In this document: in pieces, positions 11,273 through 22,933 of the stretch
Layout: the number at the start of each line of letters is the position of its first letter
Numbering within the stretch: the stretch's first letter is position 1
Assembly (NCBI GenBank): GCA_000827325.1
Contig: KN832871.1
Coordinates: 124,001-188,000 of the forward strand
Origin: Oidiodendron maius Zn
Taxonomy: Eukaryota; Ascomycota; Leotiomycetes; Myxotrichaceae
Length of the DNA: 64,000 nucleotides
Direction: 5' to 3'
Notes under the pieces: model-generated
Seen by the model: only the letters and a program-made list of their open reading frames with translations
What the model was told of the DNA's origin: nothing
Database searches by the model: none
Position numbers and translations under genes: made by a program

Positions 11273-14200
11273 CTAATGGACTTTTCTGCGTCCAAAGACT
11301 CTCTGGAATGTGCTGGCTTCATCCTTCTGCAGCGTGGGCGTGAAAGTCTGCGGCTGGGCCTGCATGGCACTAGGTGGGTCGCTATCACGCAGGAAAGCTG
11401 CGAGCTCGTTGGTCCTGCTTGTAGAGTAGATAGCTTCTCTTGGTTGGTACGGTTTCTGTACTACCTTGGTACGGGGAGGATCGATCCTGGGTGCGTAGTT
11501 ACCAACGCGGGGTCCATCGTTGGTAGATGTCCTATAGTTGCTGGGGAATTGGACAGCGATGGGAGTATGGTTGGATATGGCAGACTCTGCCCTTGATCCG
11601 GGTCTGGCTTCCTGTCCACTAGACTTTGGCTTGGCGGGCATCTGAGAGTTGCGCGAGAACCGTGACATGATACCCGTCGTGCTGGACTTTCTCTTAACCT
11701 TCTTATTAGTGGCCGGAGTCGATTCAAATATTGGTGCTGTTGTGGACTCGGCCGGCGGGGGCACATTTCTCAAGAAATCTGCCAAAGACTCTTCTTGGAT
11801 TGGCTTTGGCTTACCGGCGACACCCTCATACTCCTCTTCTTCATCGCTGAAGTCGATTTGGTACATGTCTCGAACCCTCCGTTGTTTCCGCTTCGGCATC
11901 ATATCATCTTCATCAAAGCCCACATTGGTCTGAGGTAGCACGGATTTGTTCATCTTGACGGTGCCGTTGAGCAGAGCACTCTGTGAAGTTACAGAACTGT
12001 GCACAGATGTAGAAGTTTGGCTATAGCGGGGATCGGAAACAGCGTCTGTCAGATGATCGATATCTGTAGCTGCTCTTCGGAGCGGGCGAGGATTATCCAT
12101 CTCTCCCTGGGGCCCACTTCTCATGAAATCAATGAGGTCATTTATGCCATCAGCGCGTGTAACAACCGCCTCGCGTGCCTGCAACTTCATTCGGCCTGCT
12201 GAAGAATCCGTACGCCTCGGAAGGCCATTGGCAAGGCCAATAGAAGTGTCGGCACTGGACTTCCGCGGGGGACCATTGAAGCGGGGTGCTTCAATTGGGG
12301 GCGCGGATCGAGGAGCTGACTCGTATCTCGTCACTGGGCCAGTAGCTTTGATAAATTCGGCAAAACCCTCAGTAGATTCAGGTTCGACTCTAGCGTCCCT
12401 TGGCTGGGGAGCATTTGTACGCTGCCCTACCGCAGTATTTAGAGCTAATTTGGACCCACCATTGGTCGCTTTGATGTTTTTGAAAGGCTGAGGAGCGTCG
12501 ATGACCGTTGGTTTTCCATACTTGCCAACAGATGAGGAGTGAGAACGGCCAGATGTTGGTCTCGGAGTCTCTGGGAAGTTGGGGAAATTAGCACGCACGG
12601 GAGATGCAATAAGACGGGGCGAATGAGGAGAATCCGGAACCTGGAGAGATTATGTTAGTTAGAAAGGGCTGTTATTTTAAGGATGTTGCGTACCGGATCA
12701 CGCATATTTGCCGGTGTCAGCGTGTACTGGATGGTTTGATCACTTCGAATAAGCTGCTCAAAACTCTTCCCCTTATCTTCAACAACGATGGGGCCACTAT
12801 CCTCTGAGCTGCGGAATGGCTTGAACTTATGTGAGACTGAGGAGGACCCCGAGCCAGACGTGTGGATTGGTCGCTGAGCCCTAGAATCCTTTCTGGGATT
12901 CTCCTCCCGAGAGGAGCGTGGGGGAGATCCACGAGGTGCGCTTGTTGCATGAGGTCGAACAGCTCTTTGCATGAGCGAGCCGGAAGAAACGGAAGGGGAG
13001 TGTCCACTCAAGGTCCTCTCAGAATGGCTCTGGCCATCATAGCTGGGTGCTACGGAACTTGCTTCATCAGAAGTGTCCGGTGCACCTTCCATCATTTCAC
13101 GAAGTGGAGTTAATGGAGGAATGCCGGGAGCGTCAACTTTAGATTTAGACGCAACGCCCAAGGCCGAGCTCTGTTGATTGTAATGGGGGTCATTCACGGG
13201 TATACTAGTAATTCCCCGCGCATTTCGAGTAGCTGGAGCTGGGGATAACACAAATGTTGACGGTTGCGGTTTGAAGGCTCTGTCCGCTGGCGCAGAGGTA
13301 AATTGAGGCGCGGATGGGCCTGACCACACGTCAACTCCTTGCATGGCAGCAGCGAAATGTGATGGTAAGGAGGAGGATTCGGGTCCCAGCTCAGTCTCGC
13401 CCATGTCTGGTTCTTCGGCTTCCGCAATAGACGCCGTAGTGCTGTGTCCAAGCTGTCTGCTGCTGTTTGAAGAGCTACCGCGAGATATGGGGCTTGCAGT
13501 TCTAGCCTGAGAGACTGGACTGGCAATATGAGGCGCTACGAGAATTGGCGAATTCACACTCCCTGGAGTTGACACTGCAACTGGACGTCCGGCAGAAGGA
13601 TAATCGCTAGCATCAACCGAGGCGCCTCGAGAACGAACCGTTGGTGAGGAGACTTCGATGAGGCGTAGGGAATGGACGCTGTGCGATCGAACACTAGACG
13701 GTTTTGAAGGGGCCGGATTGTCATCAGGGGATATCCGGCCACCGATTGAGACGCGGGAGGATGTCATGATCTGAGGTTCTTCGTGGTCCTCCTCAGAATC
13801 GACATCTTCTTGTCCCGATTCTACATCGTGGGCTTCCTCCTCGGCCGCCACCGCTGCCGCAACTGCTGCGGCGCCCACCTTGCTCACGATCACACCCCGT
13901 CGTGCAGGTGATCTTTCTGGCAGCTCAGGGTGGGCTGTGTCCTCATCCACCTCGCGCGACGGTTCTGCAGCTTCATCAACAGCCTCTTGCTGCTCATCAT
14001 CTTTCTCAGTATCCTGTTCCTCACTCTGTTCATCAGCGGAAGATTTTGATCTCTTCGAAGATACAGGCGGCAAAGAGTAGGATCGTTTCCTAGAAGCAGT
14101 AGTGATGAATTTAGGGATGTAAATGTGAGATGGAGTCGGCTCGTGGAGATCCTGCGTTGGGTGTGTCCAGAACTGGAAACTGATAGGTCTAGCCTGTAGT

Positions 14201-15372
14201 TGGTTGTCCTCGTCCTCATTTTCAATCTCGCCGTCCTCGTCGAACTGCCGAGCAAGACCAGGGATCTCGATCTCTCGGACGTCATCTGCTGTACATGGAA
14301 GTGGAATTCGAGCTGCCTGCTCATATTCCGTCAGGTCGGTCTCTCCTGGCGTATCTTCTTCTATCTGTTCCTCGGGAGCGGAGCTTGGTGCGTGGCCATT
14401 TCGAGGCAGAGAGTGTGTCGATTCTCGAGAAAAGGGGCGAGCCACCGAGGAAACCGATCCCATTGGGGAGCGTATGCGCTTCTTCCAACCACGCCATAAT
14501 CGGCCAAGCGTCCTGTCGAGGGCTACTCGCTCCATATCTGATTCCTCGACCACCACTCGCTCCGCGATGTCTGCAGGCGTAGTGCGGCCATCCTTCTCAT
14601 CTCGTTCGTGCTTTAATCGCAGCCTGTGATACGCCGCTTGACCTGCGACCACTAAAACCTGCTCGCCCATAAATTCCAAAATGGACGTTAAGAATATAGC
14701 CACAGCTGGAGAAACCACTCCATGGTTGTGCAATGATCCAGGAATGGGATCAAGTTGCTCCTGTTCGGTGTAGTAATCTTCCTCTTCTTCCTCCATATCA
14801 CCAAGAGATGAATATACCATACACCGTAGTCGCGTTCGCTTCCATACCAGCTCTACATCCCAGTCCTTGCTTTGGGTCGGGCCAGCATGAGGAGATAATA
14901 AATCCTCATCCTCTTCGCCCCCTAAATATTCATGTAGCTCTGAATCTGCCCCGCTGATGGCTCCTTTGGCGAGTTTCGGCTTCAAAACTTCGGATACAGC
15001 GGGCCGCAGTGCAGCCAGGGAGGTCGAGCGAGAAACAGATAAAAAGTTGAAGAGGAGCTGGTCCAGGAACCGATTGACTAGCTTGAGCGCCGGCGGCGAC
15101 ACCAGGGCTGTCTCACCTGATGGCTCGATGCCATGCTGGTCCAACCAAGCCTCGGACTGACTATCGTGGTCGTTGGTGACTATCTGCGAGGCTGCAGATA
15201 CCGCGATGAAGGCCGCATCCGGGGAGACCGAGGCAGGAGGGGAGAGGAGACCGCCATGGTTGGCAACGGAGGAGGGATGGTCACTAGAGATGCTCGGAGA
15301 TCTGGTCGTGCGCGAAGAGGGGTATCCAGAGTCGAACTTGGGCGTATGCGTCCCAACATCAGAGGGAGCCAT
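11273..15372 (-). CDS. Large protein with putative histone-fold pair
   Basis: Two exons (15372-12694 and 12640-11273) splice in frame to 1348 residues. I do not recognise a named orthologue. Residues about 93-150 (LVNRFLDQLLFNF through LAKGAISGADSELHEYL) have the hydrophobic spacing of an H2B-like histone fold. Residues about 219-295 (SPAVAIFLTSILEFMGEQVL, AGQAAYHRL, ERVVVEESDMERVAL) resemble H2A helix 2 and the segment leading to helix 3. An acidic stretch, EEEEEDYYTEQEQ, lies between them. The rest is Ser/Pro/acid-rich and probably disordered, with an Ala-rich and Glu/Asp run near the middle. The C-terminal exon carries four copies of a short motif (FAEFIKATGP, LIDFMRSGP, LADFLRNVPPP, LAAFLRDSDPP). 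A nuclear, chromatin-linked scaffold is my inference. A cell-surface role is unlikely because no signal peptide is present. Confidence 0.8.
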
Positions 15373-18300
15373 TGCGAATTATCGCAAAGATGTGCAGCGC
15401 CGTGCGCTTCCTCAATGTCTCATGTGTGTAGCCAGGCTCTGCGATGTATTCACAGTAGTGGAGTTGCAAAGGAGTTCGCGAAGAGAGTTGGTAGATTGGA
15501 TTATCAGCGAACGGACTGTAGACAGCGAGGCGCATTAGTTTCTATAGACAACGATCGATCGGTCACACGAGGAGTGAATAGTAAGAAGTGTGTGGGATCG
15601 CCAGAGGGATCAATGCACCGCCCTTTGCCACAGCATAGAGGGACCGTGATAGAGATATGTAGGGGCTGCGTTGAAACCAGCATGCAGCACTCCGCCAGCA
15701 TAAGCCCAGTGGCACCTCAACGGCAATAGACAGTAAAGTGTCCCATGGCCATGTGTTGGCCTCGTGGGTTGGACAACGACTGGAAAAGGGGGATGGATGA
15801 GGAAATATCGATTTGTCTCTCCCAAGTGAAACAGGGCTCGCCTCACGTACCTGTGAACCCCTGGGGTTCGCGCCGAAGCGATATGTAGAAGATCGAGATC
15901 GAGAGCAGAGAGTACTGAAAGGCTTGGATCTCGTCGCACAGGACGGCCAGGAGAACGACGGAGTCGCGGGGAGTGGTGAAGAAATCTGAGGTGAGAGGAG
16001 AAACAATAGGAGATGTAGTTTCCTTGGGGTAGCACGAGAAGTGAATCGACCAATTGCCTCCTCAGTGAACGCCCGTCGGCTTAAGAAGGGGGCGGCATGA
16101 AAGAAGTCGCCTCGTGGGGTATCGTAGAGGATATTATTATTCAAAGAGAATGCGTAGACTCGACGTTGATAGGAGGAGGAGGAGCGCAAAGAAAGGATTG
16201 TTCTCTTTTGCTCGATTGTGATATGGGACGACTGCAAGAAAAAGAAAGCTGGGCGGACGGCGAATGGCACACGCCGAGGGAACGGCACTGCGTAAGGACG
16301 AGAGCGGCAGTGATAGGCGACCCAAGGCGATCAATCGATTGCGAGGAGTCCAATGGATAAGGAGGGAGAAGACAGGTTTCTGTTGCGGTTGGTATCGTAC
16401 TGGATTGTCAGGTACGGTACCGTCTACCCAGGAGGTTGGAGAAGGTCAAGGAGGAGAGCTACTCCACACCACCCATCAAGAGAGGATATACGAAGTAAAC
16501 GTTGACACCTTATTATTACGACTACTGCTAGCTACATAACATCCCAGGCACCGCGACCATCCCTCCTCTGTCCACGGTACCACGACAGTACCTCCACTTG
16601 TGATTGCCCCCGAGACCCGCGACGGCGCAGGGCCTGATCGGGAACCTAGCCATTTGCCGCGATCGCCCATTGCCCATACCGCGGCCTCCCCTTTCCTGGA
16701 CGCCGACACGTTTCTCACGGCAGCCCAGCGCGCGATCGTCGCCGCCAGCTCCCCAAAACGAGAATTTGGCTGTGGGGACAAATCGATAGAGTCGAGATGC
16801 TGGCGTATGCGTCCCTGGCGGGTGCGATGGGACGATTCTAAACTGGAGAACGAAGAGAGGAAAGGCCCTTTCGAGTCGCGACGAGGAGATCGCTCTATGC
16901 CTCAAGGCAGCCTTCTTTGCCACAGCTCCGTGCCTCCGCAGCTCGTCCTATCCGGCGCTGTGCCTCGTGCAGGACATCGTCCGTAGTGGGTGGTAAGATC
17001 CATTTGCAGAGTGCGAAAGTACCCAGGTACTATTCCGCGAAGTCCTAACTCCTATCTTCGTCCCAAAATCCCGCGTCCCACAATACTGCGCACATCTTCA
17101 GCTCGACATCCGTCCCCTCAAGCAGCAGAGGGTCGGGCCCGGCTGCACGCCTCCTCCCCCGATCCACCCGCCGAGTGCGAATGAGCTGCCCAGATCGCAC
17201 CAAACCAGGCCTCTCTCTTTGTCATATTTGGATACGACGTGGGCCTCTCTCCCGCTGCCGATGAAGATGGAGTATGATACGTCGCCCTCTATCTGACCGC
17301 CCCTCCTCACGAAACAACCAAGAAAAATGTGGGGACCGAGGCATTGAAACACAAGACGCAAGTCTGGGAGGTATCTGATACCCTTTCTCAAGGGACTGTG
17401 CGGGTGCCCCAAGCGGACTCAGACCCCTTGCCACTCGCCGCTCTCGTGCAATATGGGATCTCCCCCTTTCGCCCTGGGAAATAACGCGGTGCCACTAATT
17501 ACTGCAAGTAAGCTGCCGCCGGGTGGGCAGCAGGCACGACGGGGGCAGAGCGGCCTGCTGCAGAAACGTACAGTAGAATACTCGTTCTGCATATTTTTGC
17601 CCTGCGCACGTTTGGTGTCTTGCTCTCATGCAGAATCTGAAAGGCGAAGATCCGAGGCAGCGTGGCCGCCCACGAACTCTGTGTATTCACGAACTCTGTG
17701 TATTCACGAACTCTGTGTATTCACGAACTCTGTGTATTCACGAACTCTGTGTATTCACGAACTCTGTGTATTCAGCTGCTGAGTGTGCTATTGCTCTGCA
17801 AGCAAGCCGCGTGCACCTGTCTTTTTCGCCCCGCTTGGCCCCTGAGGCGCAGGTTCTGGAACGAACGTCGAAGGGACGTGCGAAGTCACGCTCTCACCAC
17901 TATTCAGAAGGCGGCGCCATCGTACGAAAGTACTTTTCATCAATACGAAGAACCCGAACAATCCGGCCTACCTCCTCCACATCCCATGTTGCTTGGAACA
18001 GAGTCTACACTCGCAGGTAAAGTTTGATCTGAGGCGATGTCCACATGTCAGAGGTCGACTCTGAGGGGATCTGCACCAACACTGTGCCTGATCCAATGTA
18101 GTACTAAGCGTCATCCATCCTCAATCTGCCTGCCGATGTTCAAAATGGCCATCTCCACAGAGGGACAGAGACCGAATGGCGACTGCCGCGGTCCGTCTTG
18201 GAATCCGAAAATACAACAGGCTAAACACTAAAGATCAGATGGAAAGTCTTGAGGGTCCATCACTAGTTTCCTCGTGTATTCCCTACAGGGTAAGGGTTTG

Positions 18301-18900
18301 CCCGCACCCCTGACTTACCAAGTCGCTCTACAGGGAAGAGGGAAGTGAAATTGGCAGCATCGGGGCCATGTGCCACCGTCTAAGGTTAGAGTTTCAATAT
18401 TGGATCGCTAGATTTGGCGCCTAGTTCCCGTAGTTGTCTTTCTAGAGGCCATTCACCCTCGCCCAGATGCCCGAAATCTTCTCGTACGCCCCTCATGTTC
18501 ATGCATCGTTCACGCTGCAGGGAATTGATACTGTACTGTACCTCGATAACTCCACAGTCAGCCATCTCTTGACCCGTCAGGCCTCGGCAGGCCCGCCAGC
18601 TGTGGCTTGAGTAATCCAAGTGGAGCCAACCGCGTGTCCTCCACACCTACCCATAACCGTCTCTTTCTATGCTCTGAGATAAATGCCTTTATCATCGAGA
18701 CGTCGGTAACTGGCGAATAAAAAGTCGGTCTCTCTTCCCACTGCCGTGGTATTCCAACATGGCCCGCCGTTGTCGATGGCCGATATCACTGACATCGCCG
18801 TGCCTGGCACCCACCAGCTCCAATCTCCCAATCTATGGCGGATACGATAGTGCGAAATGATAAGCTCAGATCTTGATCTAAATATTTGGAATAATCTTCG
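15373..18900. other. Gene-poor G+C-rich intergenic region
   Basis: About 3.5 kb upstream of the histone-fold-like gene. Overlapping open frames of 60-240 codons occur on both strands (the longest at 15563-16288 minus), but they have random composition, no family features and shadow one another. The first kilobase is probably 5' UTR and promoter of the gene at 11273-15372. The rest holds a 17-bp tandem repeat (see separate entry) and nothing else I can name. Confidence 0.5.
17671..17774. repeat. 17-bp tandem repeat, six copies
   Basis: Six perfect head-to-tail copies of the 17-base unit CACGAACTCTGTGTATT cover 17671-17772, followed by a partial CA. The copies show no variation, so the array is young or actively homogenised. 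Since 17 is not a multiple of 3, an overlapping reading frame would cycle through all frames, so this is not a protein repeat. Confidence 0.95.
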
Positions 18901-21132
18901 GAAAATTTCTTTCAATAACATTCCCTGCGATTACTGTAGTTCTGCTTGCCACTGTGCCGCTTTCTCACCTTAATTACCGATTATTGCTTCTAAGGTGGAC
19001 AATGCGCTCGCTCTTAATTAAGGTTTTTCCTTTGACCAGGTTGCCACGAAGTTGTAGTCACGTATGAGACGTGTTTCACTGCTCCTTCTTGAAGAAACTC
19101 CAGTTGATGTAGCGCATGCTATTTTCAATAGATTACGGCGACTTCTTTAAAATATATGATACGGCCATCCAGTGATCTGCTTATCAGCTTACGTAGATGA
19201 GCATTCCTAGCCCGAGATGAGGGCTTTTTTGGCTCTGAATTCTGAACAATTTGTTCTTTATCGATGAATGAGTTGGTGCTCTATGGAACAAACCAAGTAT
19301 CAGGCTACATATCTGCCTATCACTCTCGGAACATATTTCGTCGCTCTCCGTTGAGCCATCCCCACAGGAGCCTAGCGAAACACCGCATCATCACAAAAGT
19401 TGCTCAAGCCATAGTTCTGAATCGATGAAACGAGGAGAAACCTATGCCTCTAGGTAGTACCGGAGCTTCTCCTTAGTTCCATCTCATGGATCTTAAGTTG
19501 GGAGGGTTCGTCTTCCTCGAGCGATGGGATCCGGCACAACAGGTATGGCAGTCCCGCGTGCCCAGGACGAGACACTTGTCTTTGTCGATATTTTCTTTGT
19601 TCTTAAATACATGTCTAAGTTAACGATATTAACACTGTTTGCATGAATTCTTATTCCACCCTGTGGTACAAGACTGTTACTTGGCTTTGCAATTTAATCT
19701 TACAGCAACTCCGGTTCCTACACCTATACTGATTCTCTGCTTTGGACGGTCTTTCCTAGTTATCTTCCTGCATCCCACTCCATTCGTACCAATCAAGACC
19801 ACTAGATATTCAAATCAGCATCGGACCCAGCCAGGTATGTAGGGTATCATATCGAACCATTCCCTAATCTGATCTTCCCACTCTTCGTCAACTTCCTCTT
19901 TCTAGTACCAGTATCTTTGTCTGCCTTCTTCAAGTATTTATCTCTTCAGCTCACAGGAACATTCATTGAGGGCAGCGCTAGATGCGTCACAGCAACACCA
20001 GTCTTTCCGATCGATGCTCTATACCGACAGGCTTTGCAGAGGTCCTCTATTCGAGTCGTCCCAATCACTGTGTTATTCCAACAGCCACCCTGCCATCCCG
20101 ATATCTCTCGTGCTGTACAAGGCATCTCGGCACGCGGGATACCCCAATGGCAGCATTTGAGAAATATATTTCTGTTATCCAGCACATCTTTGGTATTTGA
20201 TAGTCAGGGCCTATCTTGTGGGTAATGGTAAGTCAGACTTTATCAATGGAAGGAGGCAGAGGGGAGGGAATATAATGCTGGCTAGTGATAGAAGAAGACA
20301 TCATGTTGTCTAGTAAGATTCTGTGCTCTTGAGATTAAAATACGATCCCGTCTCCAGCCGATGTACAAGCTCGCAGTCACTAGAGCGTGTCTTTTGATTC
20401 TGCAATCTGCAATATTAGATTAGTTCTTTGTGATGTAAGACGGCATGTCTATGGTTGATAGAGATACATGAGTGAGGTAGTTTATGAGAACAAACCGAAG
20501 GTATTGTTTGCCGGTAATTTGTGTTGATATATTTGCACGTTTTATGATACGTTGGCGCCTTCGTATATTACAATTAATGTCGAATCCTAATAGTCATAGA
20601 TTGCTTGTCGGCTTAATGCAGGAGGCTAGGAAAGTAAAACTGGCCAACGGAATACGCGATTTCAATATGAATCTATTGAAATTGGTTATTTATTTACCTA
20701 TTAAATATTATATCTATTCGGTGTTCATTCCAAGAGCCTGGCGCAAATATGTTGCACAGCGCACTTGAGGTTGGGATTTTCGCTGAGATTTGTACCAGGC
20801 TCGCTTAAAAAGGGGGGGTTACTGCCAGCCTAATCTAGCCTCTCTAAATTGCCTGAGAGCCCTAGCACTCTCGCCGTCCGACTCAGATAAGTTGGTTATA
20901 ATGAAGGTTATAATCTATATCTTGCTATGCTTATATTCAAGTCGGTTTACCGCTATCGGAGCATGCGATACCAACAGTATTAATATTAAAACACTTCAAA
21001 TATTTGGTCTATATAAAATTGTATTATGTCCTTCGCCATTAATTTCTTTATACATCTCTCCTAAAACAGATACTAGGTCCATACGAAATATGGCCCCTAC
21101 CTCCAGCGAGGCCCGTGAGTTCAGCCAGGCTA
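18901..21132. other. A+T-rich, repeat-remnant-like region
   Basis: Base composition shifts to A+T-rich, most strongly from 20460 to 21100, with many TATA, TTAA and ATAT steps and few CpG. No coding frame is credible. The segment at 20808-20855 has a run of seven G followed by a motif that recurs at 56849-56905. I read the tract as an old repeat eroded by point mutation, without being able to name the element. Confidence 0.5.
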
Positions 21133-22933
21133 TCACAGATAGTAAACGATAGACGCGATGGCGACAATTATAGCAGCTGAGCTGCCCCTCAGCATATTTG
21201 CGCTAGATTTGAAAGGAATACTGCTGTTGCCTCCTTGCCCCCCGCTTGGACATGGGAGCCCGCTTGGATGGGTGCTATTGGACACAGTTCCGCTTCCTGG
21301 CTTCCCGCCTCCAGATCGGCTCCCTCCTGTTTGGCTCCCAGCATGACTGACCTCCGATTGCCTACCGGAGTGGCCTCCAGATCGACCTTCAGAATGGCCT
21401 ACCTCCAACTGACCTCTAGATTGGCCTCCTGTTTGAGGTCCAGAATGGCCACCCTCAGACTGGCTGCCAGATTGCCTACCAGAGTGAATTCCTTCAGATT
21501 GACCACCTGGAGCGGGGCCGTGGGATCTTGTGCCTCTAGGCACACTCTCACCAGATTCGCCCTCTTGAGATCCTTCATTTTCCCCTTCTTCACATTCTTC
21601 TGTTTCACACTCCTCTCCTTCGCCCTCGCCGACTTCTTCATGTTCCCCAGATCCGCCTCTGTGACACCCTTCTTCCACGCACTCCCCTCCATCAGACTCT
21701 TTCCCCTCAGATCCACCCCTTTGGCACTCCTCTTGTTCGCACTCTCCCCTTCCCCCAGACTCCCCTCTCTCAGGCTCTCCTCGCTGAGAACTACGTCGTT
21801 GAGAATACCCTCGCTGAGAACCCCCTAGTTGAGAACCTCCTCGTTGAGAACCTCCTCGTTGAGAACCTCCGCCTTGACACTCTTCTTTCTCACACTCTCC
21901 GCCCACAGATTCTCTTCTTCTAGACACACCGCTATGGCCTCTAGTGGAATGGTTACCGGGCGCGGACGATATCAAAGGGATGCCTTGCCCTACCATAGTT
22001 GTCTTTGCGGTCTGTCCACCATGACCAAGCGGCTGGAGTGCAGGGACAACCGTTGGTCGGGTCCCTACTTGGTTGGAGATAATGCATTGATTTTTTGAGC
22101 AGCCTGTGACCGTAACCCATTGATTGCTCTTGCTGCTCAAAGAGTCAGTTGCTGTCAATTGCCATTGAACGGACTGAAGGGACTTACGTTGCTGTGTATG
22201 TATTGCTTGCTCCGGGTGGGTTGAACTTGGTTGGAGTCGGACAGAACGTTACATAGGCAGCCACGGTTTGTGTGCGCCAGAGACCTGTGCCATTGTGGTG
22301 TCTGCTACGAGCATTCCCACCATGGCCATAGCCGCCATTGCCGCCATTCCCGTTGCCGTGGTCGCTATGACCCTGCCCATGATCGCTTTTTCCACCTTGT
22401 TCATGATTTCCACTACCATGGCTGGCGCTGGGCTGTCCGCGATGGCTAGCACTAGGTTGTCCGCTATGGCTTGCATTGCGCTGTCCACTAGGCTGTCCGC
22501 CATGGCTAGCACTGGGTTGTCCGCTATGGCTTGCACTGGGCTGTCCGCTATGGCTTGCATTGCGCTGTCCACTATGGCTAACACTGGGCTGTCCACCATG
22601 GCTAACACTGGGCTGTCCGCCATGGATAACACTGGGCTGTCCACCATGGCTTGCACTGGGCTGTCCACTATGGCTTGCACTGGGCTGTCCACTATGGCTA
22701 ACACTGGGCTGTCCGCCATGGATAACACTGGGATGTCCGCCATGTCCGTCAGTATTATGCTCACTGCTCTGAGGGCCATAATCTCCATGGCCGCCGCTTC
22801 CATGCCCTGGAGTACTATTGTGCAATGGAGTGGCTAGTGCCACGCTAGGATGGACCTTATAATCGGCTTGGTGTGCAACGGTTTGGGCCACGAAGGGGGC
22901 CGCGCAAGCAATTAAAGCGAGATTAAAGTGCAT
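21133..22933 (-). CDS. GPI-type repeat-rich cell-surface protein
   Basis: A secreted, probably GPI-anchored wall protein of 582 residues. Exon 1 is 22933-22188 and exon 2 is 22135-21133, joined in frame. The N-terminus MHFNLALIACAAPFVAQTVA is a signal peptide. The C-terminus ends SSAAIIVAIASIVYYL, a hydrophobic tail preceded by small Ser/Ala/Asn residues, as in a GPI signal. Residues about 60-200 hold an eight-residue repeat of the type GQPSASHS or GQPSVSHG in about a dozen copies. A Gly/His-rich segment and the conserved-looking AAYVTFCPTPTKFNPPGASNTYT follow. The second half is different: short GGSQR repeats, then a Glu/Cys-rich block of GECEKEECQ type, then GGQS/GHSG repeats. The likely role is adhesion or wall structure. 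No enzyme domain is visible. Confidence 0.8.
22435..22750. repeat. 24-bp tandem repeats within the surface protein
   Basis: Degenerate 24-base units encode the eight-residue GQPSASHS-type repeat on the minus strand. Units differ mainly by single substitutions, and a shortened unit near 22480-22500 gives GQPSGQRN. This array is the likely source of length polymorphism between strains. Confidence 0.85.

Noticed and set aside
12381-12395. GGTTCGA-like B-box sequence suggestive of a tRNA
   Set aside because: It lies inside a coding exon and has no matching A box or cloverleaf around it. No convincing tRNA was found in the window.
13860-14600. Several open frames antisense to the 1348-residue gene
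   Set aside because: They mirror its low-complexity acidic and Ser-rich coding sequence and have no features of their own.
15563-16288. 241-codon minus-strand open frame upstream of the 1348-residue gene
   Set aside because: Low-complexity Ser/Arg/Pro composition from pyrimidine-rich DNA, with competing frames. Likely 5' leader or promoter sequence.
22249-22837. Long open frames on both strands opposite the surface-protein repeats
   Set aside because: They are shadows of the 24-base repeat, which stays open in several frames because its length is a multiple of three. Only the frame with a signal peptide and GPI tail makes sense.
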